Origin: Duganella sp. BJB476
GTDB lineage: Bacteria; Pseudomonadota; Gammaproteobacteria; Burkholderiales; Burkholderiaceae_D
Direction of reading: 5' to 3'
NCBI RefSeq assembly: GCF_003416895.1
Contig: NZ_QVIO01000002.1
Location: 558,001 to 622,000 of the forward strand
Length of the DNA: 64,000 nt
Below, in pieces: positions 36,706 to 44,008 of this stretch (its first letter is position 1; each line of letters starts with the position of its first letter). A model generated the notes under the pieces. That model ran no database searches. It was not told the origin of the DNA and was given only the letters and a program-made list of their open reading frames with translations. Both the position numbers and the translations under genes were made by a program.

Positions 36706-37734
36706 ATGACTATCAACGAGACAAATCTTCAATTCCGCCTGGCGGCCCGTCCGGTCGGCATGGTCAAGGACAGCGACTGGCAGCAAGTCAGCGAACCGGT
36801 GCGCGAGCCGGCCGAGGGCGAAGTCGTGGTCAAAGTGCTGTACCTGTCGCTCGATCCGGCCATGCGCGGCTGGATGAACGAGGGCAAATCCTACATCCCG
36901 CCGGTCGGCATCGGCGAGGTGATGCGCGCCGGCGGCGTCGGCGTGGTGGTGGCGTCGAAGTCGCCGGACTTCGCGGTCGGCGACCATGTGCAGGGCGGCA
37001 CCGGCGTGCAGCGCTACTGGGTCGGCCCGGCCGGCGACAAGCGCCATGGCTTCCGCAAGGTCGACGCCAAGCTGGCGCCGTTGCCCACCTACCTCAACAC
37101 GCTGGGCATGCCGGGCATGACGGCCTACTTCGGCCTGATCGAATCGGGCCAGCCCAAGGCCGGCGAGACGGTGGTGGTGTCCGGCGCGGCCGGCGCGGTC
37201 GGCCAGACCGTCGGCCAGGTGGCCAAGCAACTGGGCTGCCGCGTGGTCGGCATCGCCGGCGGCAAGGACAAGTGCGACTTCGTGGTCAACCAGCTGGGCT
37301 TTGACGCCTGCATCGACTACAAGGGCGGCTCGGTCAAGGATGGCCTGAAGGAACATTGCCCGAACGGCGTCGACGTCTACTTCGACAACGTCGGCGGCGA
37401 GATCCTCGACACCGTGCTGACCCGCATCAACATGAAGGCGCGCATCGTCATCTGCGGCGCCATCTCGCAGTACAACAACACCACACCGGTCAAGGGCCCG
37501 GCCAACTACATGTCGCTGCTGGTGAACCGCGCGCGCATGGAAGGCATCGTCGTGTTCGACTACGCCGACCGCTACCACCTGGGCATCGCCGCGCTGGGCA
37601 AGTGGATGAAGGAAGGCAAGGTCAAGAGCAAGGAAGACATCGTGCAAGGCCTGGAGCAGTTCCCGCAAGCACTGAACATGCTGTTCGAAGGGAAGAACTT
37701 CGGCAAGCTGGTGCTGCAGGTGGCCGCCGAATAA
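36706..37734 (+). CDS. Zinc-independent MDR-family NADP-dependent oxidoreductase
   Basis: 342 residues of the leukotriene-B4-dehydrogenase-like / CurA branch of medium-chain reductases: YLSLDPAMRGWM near the N-terminus, GMPGMTAYFGL, and the nucleotide-binding VSGAAGAVGQTVGQ. It lacks the structural-zinc cysteines of alcohol dehydrogenases. Likely reduces alpha,beta-unsaturated carbonyls with NADPH. GAGGA lies 9 bases before ATG 36706. A strong terminator follows. Confidence 0.93.
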   Translation: MTINETNLQFRLAARPVGMVKDSDWQQVSEPVREPAEGEVVVKVLYLSLDPAMRGWMNEGKSYIPPVGIGEVMRAGGVGVVVASKSPDFAVGDHVQGGTGVQRYWVGPAGDKRHGFRKVDAKLAPLPTYLNTLGMPGMTAYFGLIESGQPKAGETVVVSGAAGAVGQTVGQVAKQLGCRVVGIAGGKDKCDFVVNQLGFDACIDYKGGSVKDGLKEHCPNGVDVYFDNVGGEILDTVLTRINMKARIVICGAISQYNNTTPVKGPANYMSLLVNRARMEGIVVFDYADRYHLGIAALGKWMKEGKVKSKEDIVQGLEQFPQALNMLFEGKNFGKLVLQVAAE

Positions 37735-37785
37735 ATTCGGGGAACTTTTTAGCGTAGGCCGCGTCTATCCTTCGGCTGCACACAC

Positions 37786-37811
37786 CGCCGGGCCGCAAGC
37801 CCGGCGTTTTT
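37786..37811 (+). terminator. Rho-independent terminator of the MDR oxidoreductase gene
   Basis: CGCCGGGC, loop CGCAA, GCCCGGCG, then T5. Confidence 0.88.
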
Positions 37812-37839
37812 CATTGAAGGATCACGACGAGGACGCATC

Positions 37840-38283
37840 ATGTTCGCCCAACCCATTCCCCCCGCGATCAAATCGCACATCGACATCCAGATTACGCTGT
37901 ACACCGACCTGACCCAGCGCGCGCTCGAAGCCCTGCAAAGCTTGAGCGAACTGAACCTGCAGCTGGGCCGCGACCTGATCGCCGAGTTCGGCGCCAACAT
38001 CCAACGCATCATGGCCAGCAAGGACGCGGCGCAACTGGGCTCCGCCGTCGGCGCCCAGTTCACGCCGGGCTGGGGCGCGCTGCAAAACTACCAGCAGCAT
38101 CTGGTCGAGATCCTCAGCCGGGCCAACTCCAGCCTGGCGCAAACGGCCGCCACCCACATGCCGGCCGTACGCCGCGCCGCCACCGACGCGGCCGAGGAAA
38201 TCATGCACCAGGCCTCGGAACAGACGGCGCGCACCGCCGAACAGATGTCCAAATACCAGATGGCCAGCGAACTGCGCCATTAA
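37840..38283 (+). CDS. Phasin family protein
   Basis: 147 residues, almost entirely amphipathic helix, matching the Phasin_2 family that coats polyhydroxyalkanoate granules: aromatic/hydrophobic N-terminus, LTQRALEALQSLSELNLQL, and a long coiled C-terminal half. AAGGA is found upstream of the ATG. Together with 3-hydroxybutyrate dehydrogenase and the PhaI-type phasin elsewhere in the window it indicates PHB storage. Confidence 0.88.
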   Translation: MFAQPIPPAIKSHIDIQITLYTDLTQRALEALQSLSELNLQLGRDLIAEFGANIQRIMASKDAAQLGSAVGAQFTPGWGALQNYQQHLVEILSRANSSLAQTAATHMPAVRRAATDAAEEIMHQASEQTARTAEQMSKYQMASELRH

Positions 38284-38296
38284 TCGCCTTCTTTGT

Positions 38297-38324
38297 GGAA
38301 CTTTCGTCAACGTTACATCTCTAA
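38297..38324 (+). promoter_or_regulatory. Sigma-E (RpoE)-type promoter upstream of the KGG stress protein
   Basis: GGAACTT (38297-38303), 16 bases, TCTAA (38320-38324): a near-perfect match to the RpoE consensus (GGAACTT, 15-16, TCTRA). The predicted start lies near 38331, just where a leader hairpin begins. Confidence 0.6.
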
Positions 38325-38331
38325 CCATGCA

Positions 38332-38359
38332 GAGCAGCCGGCTTCAGGGCTGGCTGCTC
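38332..38359 (+). repeat. 5' leader hairpin of the KGG gene
   Basis: GAGCAGCCGGC, loop TTCAGG, GCTGGCTGCTC, pairing at 10 of 11 positions, at the very 5' end of the predicted transcript. It could stabilise the mRNA, or terminate weakly for the phasin gene; no T-run follows. Confidence 0.5.
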
Positions 38360-38402
38360 GGGGAACCCTGACGGAATTTCATAACACTCATGAGGAGGTC
38401 TT

Positions 38403-38765
38403 ATGGCCAGTAATTCAGGTAACGATCAAAGCAAGCCGAAAGGCACGGCCAAGCGCGGCTTTGCGGCGATGGACGAAGCAACCCAGCGCGCCATTGCCAG
38501 CAAGGGCGGACAGGCGGCCCACCAAAAAGGCACGGCCCACGAGTTCGATTCGGAAGAAGCGCGCCGGGCCGGCCAGAAAGGCGGCGAGGCGGTCAGCCGC
38601 GACCGCGAGCACATGGCGCAGATCGGCCGCAAAGGTGGGGAAAGCCGGCAGTCCGCGGCCCGCGCCAACGCCGAGAAAAACGCCGCCAACGGCACGCGCG
38701 GCACCGCGTCCGAACAATCTTCCAAGGGAGGCAGCCAGCAAGGCGGCAAAGTCGCCGAGCGCTAA
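38403..38765 (+). CDS. KGG-repeat stress protein (Con-10 / GsiB-like)
   Basis: 120 residues, highly hydrophilic and predicted disordered, with KGG-centred repeats (ASKGGQAAHQKG, AGQKGGEAVSRD, IGRKGGESRQ) and a Lys/Gly/Ser-rich tail. Such hydrophilin-type proteins are induced by desiccation, glucose starvation or general stress. GAGGAG lies 5-6 bases before the ATG. A sigma-E-like promoter 80 bases upstream fits stress induction. Confidence 0.85.
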   Translation: MASNSGNDQSKPKGTAKRGFAAMDEATQRAIASKGGQAAHQKGTAHEFDSEEARRAGQKGGEAVSRDREHMAQIGRKGGESRQSAARANAEKNAANGTRGTASEQSSKGGSQQGGKVAER

Positions 38766-38784
38766 ACTCAACAGCGCGGCGGTG

Positions 38785-38806
38785 GGCGGGCGCGGCCGCG
38801 CCCGCC
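38785..38806. terminator. Perfect 22-bp GC palindrome between convergent genes
   Basis: GGCGGGCGCGG followed directly by CCGCGCCCGCC between the KGG gene and the inositol-phosphatase-like gene. Position suggests a bidirectional transcript end, but there is no loop spacing beyond the palindrome and no U-tract. Confidence 0.4.
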
Positions 38807-38811
38807 TATGC

Positions 38812-39636
38812 CTATGCCTCCAGCGCTTCCTGCAAGCGCAGCAGCATGGAGGCATGCGCACCGGGCGCCGCGGCGGCCATGCTGGCGGCGCCCAAGCCGT
38901 AGGGCTGGCCGTCGACTTGCGTTGCCCGGCCGCCGGCCTCGTGAACCAGCAGCATGCCGCCTATGCAATTGAAGCCGTCGTCGCCGAATTGCCAGAACCC
39001 GTCGAGGCGGCCGCAAGCCACATAGGCCAGTTGCAACGAGGTCGCGCTCAGGTTGCGCACCGCCGCCACGTCCGGCAGCATGGCGCTCAGCGCGACGCCG
39101 GCCTGACGCACCGCGCGCCGGTCGCGGCCGGCAAACGGCGGCTGGCTGGTGGCGACGATGCCCTGGTAATGGCTGACGCGGTCGTTGACACGGATGCCGA
39201 CGCCGTTGCGGTAGGCGCCATGGCCCCAGACCGCATGGAACATCTCGTCGTGCACGGCGTCGAAGATGGCGGTGAACACCGGCACGCCCTCGCGCATCAG
39301 CGTCAGCGACATGGCCCAGTTCGGTATCGCGCGCAAAAACTGCACCGCGCCGTCGATGGCGTCGCAGATCCAGTACTCGCCGCGCTCGGCCAGGGCGGCG
39401 GTTTCGGCGTCCTCCGCCTCGGCGCCGCCCATCTCATCCTCCATCCATCCGATGGCGGGATACAGGCGGCCCAGCGCCCGCTTCAAGCGGGCGTTGGCGG
39501 CGCCGTCGATGCGGCGGAACGCCGTCATCATCTCGTCCACTTCCAGCACCGGCTGGTCGCGCCAAAACGTTTCGCACAGACCGGCGCCGGCCTCGCGCAG
39601 CAGCGCCAGGACTTCTTCCGTATCGATTGCAGTCAT
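38812..39636 (-). CDS. Inositol-monophosphatase-family protein with altered active-site motifs
   Basis: 274 residues of the IMPase/SuhB fold. The usual DPxDGTxNF motif reads DAIDGAVQF (both Asp kept, Thr changed to Ala, Asn to Gln), and the second motif WDxAAGxxLVxEAGG reads FNCIGGMLLVHEAGG, so the metal-binding Asp is Asn and the Trp is Phe. Hydrolysis of inositol phosphates is therefore doubtful; another substrate or a non-catalytic role is possible. It lies divergent from an AraC-family gene, 99 bases apart. Confidence 0.82.
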   Translation of the reverse strand: MTAIDTEEVLALLREAGAGLCETFWRDQPVLEVDEMMTAFRRIDGAANARLKRALGRLYPAIGWMEDEMGGAEAEDAETAALAERGEYWICDAIDGAVQFLRAIPNWAMSLTLMREGVPVFTAIFDAVHDEMFHAVWGHGAYRNGVGIRVNDRVSHYQGIVATSQPPFAGRDRRAVRQAGVALSAMLPDVAAVRNLSATSLQLAYVACGRLDGFWQFGDDGFNCIGGMLLVHEAGGRATQVDGQPYGLGAASMAAAAPGAHASMLLRLQEALEA

Positions 39637-39735
39637 GCTGATTCCTTGCTATAAACTGAACTCTTAGCTTGCCAGAAAATTCATATCCTGACTAACTGGC
39701 GGCAGACAAGTCATATCGCAATCGGGCCAAATACT

Positions 39736-40533
39736 ATGGGTAGCAACTACTACGGCGACAAGCGGCTGACGGACGAGATGCCGATCATCGTCACCGCGCA
39801 GCACGCCGACCACAACACCAGCACCATCAAGCAGACGCATCACCACCCGGAAGGCCAGATGTATATTCCGCTGCAAGGGGTGATCGTGATCGAGGCGGGC
39901 GACACGCGCCAGGTGCTGCCGCGCGGCCGGGTGGGCTGGATACCGCCCAATATGCCGCACGGCGCCAGCGCGCACGGCAACACGCTCAAGCCAGGGCTGG
40001 CGGGCTACACGGTCCACCTCGCGCCCTCGCTGTGCGTGGACATGCCGGCGCAATCGCGGGTGATGGCCATGTCGCCGCTGGCGGTGTCGCTGCTGGAACG
40101 CATGAGCGCGTGGCCCAACGGCATGCCGGCCGACGCCGCCGGACGGCGGCTGATGACGGTGTTCCTGGACGAGGTCCGCACGGCCGATGAAGAGCCGCTG
40201 CACCTGACCATGCCCAGCCATCCGCGCCTGCAGGCGATGGCGGCGGCGATCGCCGACAATCCGGCCGATGAGACCGACCTCGACGAATGGGCCGCCAAAC
40301 TGGGCTGGTCGCGCCGCAGCCTGACGCGCCACTTCCGCCACCAGACCGGCATGTCGCTGGTGGAGTGGCGCCAGGTGGCGCGGTTGCAAAAGGGCATGGA
40401 GTTGCTGAACGGCGGCGCCTCGGTGACGACGGTGGCGCTCAGCCTGGGTTATGACAGCGTCAGCAGTTTTATCGCGCTGTTCCGCCGCATCCTGGGCGTC
40501 ACGCCGGCGCGCTTCGCCCAGCTCGATACGTGA
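39736..40533 (+). CDS. AraC-family transcriptional regulator with cupin sensor
   Basis: 265 residues: an N-terminal cupin-like domain (THHHPEGQMYIPLQG and PRGRVGWIPPNMPHG) that would bind a small ligand or metal, and a C-terminal double helix-turn-helix (about 165-262, LGWSRRSLTRHFRHQTG and LGYDSVSSFIALFRRILGVTP). It is divergent from the IMPase-like gene, its most likely target. Its stop is followed at once by the convergent modE stop. Confidence 0.88.
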   Translation: MGSNYYGDKRLTDEMPIIVTAQHADHNTSTIKQTHHHPEGQMYIPLQGVIVIEAGDTRQVLPRGRVGWIPPNMPHGASAHGNTLKPGLAGYTVHLAPSLCVDMPAQSRVMAMSPLAVSLLERMSAWPNGMPADAAGRRLMTVFLDEVRTADEEPLHLTMPSHPRLQAMAAAIADNPADETDLDEWAAKLGWSRRSLTRHFRHQTGMSLVEWRQVARLQKGMELLNGGASVTTVALSLGYDSVSSFIALFRRILGVTPARFAQLDT

Positions 40534-41346
40534 TCAGGCCGGCGTGCCGAGGATGACGCTGGACGCCTTGAAGATGGCGGTGGCGGCCATGCCCACTTCG
40601 AGCGCCAGCGTTTCGCCGCTGTCGCGGGTGACGATGGCGGCGATCGCGCCGCCGCCCGGCAGCTCGATGCTGACCTCGGTATTGACGGCGCCCACCAGCA
40701 CCCGCGTGATCGTGCCGGACAAGCGGTTGCGCGCGGAAAATTTGGCCTCGCCCATTTCCGTCACCACGATCACCGCCGAGGCCTTGATCAGCGCGAAGGC
40801 TTCGGCGCCGATGACCAGGCTCAGGCTGTCGCAGCTGTCGCGCGTGATGGTGGCGACGATGTGTTCGCCACCGACGATTTCCAGCGTCACCTCGTCGTTC
40901 ACCGCGCCCTCTTTCAACGCCACCACCTTGCCGCTGAACTGATTGCGCGCGCTGGTCTTCATCTTCATCCTTTGTATCAGCAAAAAATCGTCGGCCAGCG
41001 CGTGCGACTGGCTGCTCAGGTGCGCCACGAACTTGCGGTGCTCCTCGTCGATCTTACGGAAATTTTCCACCAGCTGTGCGCCGCGCGCCGTCAGCCGTGT
41101 GCCGCCGCCGCCCTTGCCGCCCGCCGCGCGCTCCAGCAGCGGCTCGCCGGCCAGGTTGTTCATCGCCTCGATGGCGTCCCATGCGCCCTTGTAGCTCATG
41201 CCGACCGCCTTGGCCGCGGCCGTGATCGAACCCTGTTCGGCGATGGCCGCCAGCAGCGCCATCCGGTCCTGCCCGCCCAGCTTCTGACCGCCGACGGTCA
41301 GCCATACATTGCCCTGCAATGCCATTGCGTGTTCTTCAGGCTTCAT
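40534..41346 (-). CDS. modE: Molybdate-responsive regulator ModE
   Basis: 270 residues: an N-terminal winged helix (about 12-115, GSITAAAKAVGMSYKGAWDAI) followed by two tandem molybdate-binding TOBE/Mop domains (about 128-195 and 200-268, each with a SARNxxxGxV-type start). The molybdate-bound dimer represses the mod operon. ATG 41346, with GGAG 4 bases upstream, overlaps the modC 3' end by 11 bases. It is the last gene of modABCE and so should autoregulate through the site at 43505-43528. Confidence 0.93.
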   Translation of the reverse strand: MKPEEHAMALQGNVWLTVGGQKLGGQDRMALLAAIAEQGSITAAAKAVGMSYKGAWDAIEAMNNLAGEPLLERAAGGKGGGGTRLTARGAQLVENFRKIDEEHRKFVAHLSSQSHALADDFLLIQRMKMKTSARNQFSGKVVALKEGAVNDEVTLEIVGGEHIVATITRDSCDSLSLVIGAEAFALIKASAVIVVTEMGEAKFSARNRLSGTITRVLVGAVNTEVSIELPGGGAIAAIVTRDSGETLALEVGMAATAIFKASSVILGTPA

Positions 41347-42037
41347 TGCGCTCCACTAGCTCCAGGTCCTTGACGTCGGCCATGCTACCATTTTCCATGC
41401 GCAGCACGTGCTCGCCGAACGCGCGCACGTCCTCGGGATCGTGGGTGATCAGTATCATCGGAATGTCGAGGCGGCGTTGCAGCGCGTCCAGCTCGGCGCG
41501 CATGCGTTCGCGCAGACCGGGGTCCAGCGCCGCGAACGGCTCGTCCAGCAGCAGCGCCGCCGGCTCCGGCGCCAGCGCGCGCGCCAGCGCCACCCGCTGC
41601 CGCTGGCCGCCGGAGAGTTGATGCGGAAACTGGTGCGCCACGTGCTCCAGTTCGAACGCGTTCAGCCAGTAGCGGACCGCCTCGCCATCCACGCGCGCCA
41701 GCGGATTGCGCCAGCCGCGCTGCAAGCCGAAGGCGATGTTCTGTCGCACATTCAGATGCGGAAACAGCGCGTAATCCTGGAACAGATAGGCCAGCTGCCG
41801 CCGCTGCGCCGGCAGGTCGACGCCCTTGCCGCTGTCGAACAGGCTGCGGCCGGCCACGTCGATGCGGCCGCTGTCGGGCGTCATCAAGCCGGCCACCGCC
41901 TTCAGCAGCAGGCTCTTGCCCGCGCCCGACGGCCCGTAGATCACGATGCGCTGGCTACTCGATGCCAGCTGCGCGCGCAGTTCGAAGGTCCGCGAGCCGG
42001 AACGCAAGGTCTTGACGATGTCGATATTGATTTGCAT
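41336..42037 (-). CDS. modC: Molybdate ABC transporter ATPase, short form
   Basis: 233 residues, energises molybdate import. Walker A GPSGAGKS, Q-loop FQDYALFP, signature LSGGQRQRVALARAL, Walker B LLLDEPF and the H-switch THD are intact. It lacks the C-terminal TOBE regulatory domain of E. coli ModC (about 350 residues), so trans-inhibition by molybdate is not expected; molybdate sensing is left to ModE. Starts 2 bases after the modB stop. Confidence 0.93.
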   Translation of the reverse strand: MQINIDIVKTLRSGSRTFELRAQLASSSQRIVIYGPSGAGKSLLLKAVAGLMTPDSGRIDVAGRSLFDSGKGVDLPAQRRQLAYLFQDYALFPHLNVRQNIAFGLQRGWRNPLARVDGEAVRYWLNAFELEHVAHQFPHQLSGGQRQRVALARALAPEPAALLLDEPFAALDPGLRERMRAELDALQRRLDIPMILITHDPEDVRAFGEHVLRMENGSMADVKDLELVERNEA

Positions 42038-42039
42038 GC

Positions 42040-42726
42040 TCAGGCCTGCGGATTACGGTTGGGCGTCAGTTTGTTCGCCGCGATCAGCACCACGATGCAG
42101 ACCACGGAAGTAATAATCACCAGCAGGTTGGCGCTGTCGTCCTGCCCGGCCTGCACGGCTTCGTACACGGCGATCGACAGCGTCTGCGTCTTGCCGGGGA
42201 TGCTGCCGGCCACCATCAGCGTCGCGCCGAACTCGCCCATCGAGCGCGCGAACGCCAGCAAGGTGCCGCCCAGCACGCCGCGCCAGGCCAGCGGCAAGGT
42301 CACGCGCAGGAACACGCCGAACGGCGATATGCCCAGCACCTTGGCGGCCTGCTCCAGCTGCGTGTCGACCGTTTCAAACGCCGCCCGCGCGCCCTTGAGC
42401 ACCAGCGGAAACGCCACCACGGCCGCCGCGATCACCGCCGCCTGCCAGGTGAAAATCAGGTTGATGCCGAACGTCTGCTGCAACCACGCGCCGATCACGC
42501 CGTGCCGGCCGATCACCACCAGCAGGTAGTAGCCGAGCACGGTGGGCGGCATCACCATCGGCAAGGTCAGCAACGCATCCAGCAGCTCGCGCCCCGGAAA
42601 GCGCTTGCGCGCCAGCAGATAGCCCAGCGCCACGCCGAACACCAGGTCCACCAGCGTCGCCCAGCACGCCACCTTCAGCGACAGGCGCAGCGCGATCCAG
42701 GCCGGTTCGGCGAGAAACCCCTCCAC
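42040..42726 (-). CDS. modB: Molybdate ABC transporter permease
   Basis: 228 residues with five to six membrane helices and the EAA-type loop (LEQAAKVLGISPFGVFLRV). Inner-membrane channel of the molybdate importer. Starts 3 bases after the modA stop, so it is tightly coupled in modABCE. Confidence 0.94.
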   Translation of the reverse strand: MEGFLAEPAWIALRLSLKVACWATLVDLVFGVALGYLLARKRFPGRELLDALLTLPMVMPPTVLGYYLLVVIGRHGVIGAWLQQTFGINLIFTWQAAVIAAAVVAFPLVLKGARAAFETVDTQLEQAAKVLGISPFGVFLRVTLPLAWRGVLGGTLLAFARSMGEFGATLMVAGSIPGKTQTLSIAVYEAVQAGQDDSANLLVIITSVVCIVVLIAANKLTPNRNPQA

Positions 42727-42729
42727 CGC

Positions 42730-43479
42730 TTACGGACGGCCGAAACCGTACTTGGCCAGGATCGCCTGGCCGGTGGACGAGCGCACGTAATCGGCGAACT
42801 GGCGGCCGGCCGCCGCTTGCGGACCGGCCGCGATCACCGCGATCGGGTAGCTGACCGGGGTTTCGGTCGGCACGGTGGCGATCACCTTGACCTTGTCCTT
42901 CATCACGGCGGCATCGGTGGCGTAGACGAAGCCGGCATCGACTTCGCCACGCGCCACGTAGTCCAGGCTCTGGCGCACCGAGGTGCCGAAGATGGCCTTG
43001 GGCTCGACGGCGGCCCACAGCTTGGCCTGCTCCAGCGCATGCTTGGTGTAGCGGCCCACCGGCACGCTGGCCGGATTGCCCATCGTCACGCGGGTGACGG
43101 CGGCCTGCTGCAAATCGGCGATACCCTTGATCGGCAAGGTGCCGGCCAGCGGAGTGATCAGCACCAGGCTGTTGCTGGCGAAGTTCTTGCGGCTGCCGGC
43201 GGCCAGCAATTTCAGGCTGTCGGCCTTGTCCATCGCATCCTGGTCGGCGGAAGCGAACACGTCGACCGGCGCGCCCTTGGCGATCTGCTGCACCAGCGGG
43301 TCGGAAGCGGCGAAGTTGAACTGCACCTTGTCGCCCGCATGCTCTTTCTCGTAGGCGGCGCCGATTTCCTTGAACGCATTGGTCAGGCTGGCCGCGGCCG
43401 ACACCGTGATATCCGTCGCCGACGCCGACGCACCCACCGCCGCCAATACCAGAGCCACCCCAAGTTTCAATGCATGCAT
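42730..43479 (-). CDS. modA: Periplasmic molybdate-binding protein
   Basis: 249 residues with a signal peptide (about 1-22) and the ModA fold: AAASLTNAFKEIG near the mature N-terminus with the oxyanion-binding Ser, FASADQDAMD, and LVLITP. ATG 43479 is chosen because AAAGGA lies about 8 bases upstream. First gene of the operon, preceded by a ModE operator. Confidence 0.94.
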   Translation of the reverse strand: MHALKLGVALVLAAVGASASATDITVSAAASLTNAFKEIGAAYEKEHAGDKVQFNFAASDPLVQQIAKGAPVDVFASADQDAMDKADSLKLLAAGSRKNFASNSLVLITPLAGTLPIKGIADLQQAAVTRVTMGNPASVPVGRYTKHALEQAKLWAAVEPKAIFGTSVRQSLDYVARGEVDAGFVYATDAAVMKDKVKVIATVPTETPVSYPIAVIAAGPQAAAGRQFADYVRSSTGQAILAKYGFGRP

Positions 43480-43504
43480 CGTTTTTTCCTTTAAGTAAGA
43501 GAAT

Positions 43505-43528
43505 CGCAATAAACCCGATTATATAGCG
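43505..43528 (-). promoter_or_regulatory. ModE operator (molybdate box) upstream of modA
   Basis: On the plus strand CGCAATAAA (43505-43513), 6 bases, TATATAGCG (43520-43528), flanked by T and A to give 10-base half sites TCGCAATAAA and TCGCTATATA (inverted) that agree at 8 of 10 positions. This matches the known ModE-box architecture. It lies 26-49 bases upstream of the modA ATG. Confidence 0.75.
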
Positions 43529-43638
43529 ACGTACAGGAGTTGGCCCTATGCAGAAGTGTATATACCGTCTATGGCCGGCAACATGCTATGCTCGACTTGA
43601 AATATTTCCCTCCCAACCAGACTTTATTGCTATCCGAT

Positions 43639-44001
43639 ATGAATGTGTTTCTACGATATTTTTCGCGCTCGGGGCGCATTCCCAAGGCAATTTGGTTTGG
43701 CCGTCTCTTGATTGCGTCGGCCTATGCATTAGCGTTCGGCATGCTGGCCGACGCAGCGGCTGGACCGGTGGCGTCAGCGATTGTCGCCGGTGTATTTCTG
43801 GCGAGTACGGCGGCAATCTCGGTGCAGCGCCTCCACGATACCGGCGATTCGGGCGCCTGGCTGTTCGTTGCGCTGATACCGGTGGCCGGCCCGATTTGGC
43901 TCCTGCTTAAACTTCTGCGCCGGGGCGTACCGGGCCCAAACCGATATGGCCCGGACTCAAGCAATCGCCTCGACTACCTCAAAGTAGACATTTCCAGATA
44001 A
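43639..44001 (+). CDS. DUF805 family membrane protein
   Basis: 120 residues with three to four membrane helices. DUF805 features: SGRIPKAIWFGR at the N-terminus, RLHDTGDSGAWLFVALIPVAGP in the centre, and the GPNRYGP C-terminal motif. Function unknown. ATG 43639 fits the family length; no strong ribosome-binding site is visible and longer in-frame starts exist (43588). It ends 7 bases before the oxidase-methyltransferase fusion gene, so it may be its operon partner. Confidence 0.8.
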   Translation: MNVFLRYFSRSGRIPKAIWFGRLLIASAYALAFGMLADAAAGPVASAIVAGVFLASTAAISVQRLHDTGDSGAWLFVALIPVAGPIWLLLKLLRRGVPGPNRYGPDSSNRLDYLKVDISR

Positions 44002-44008
44002 CGAACCT

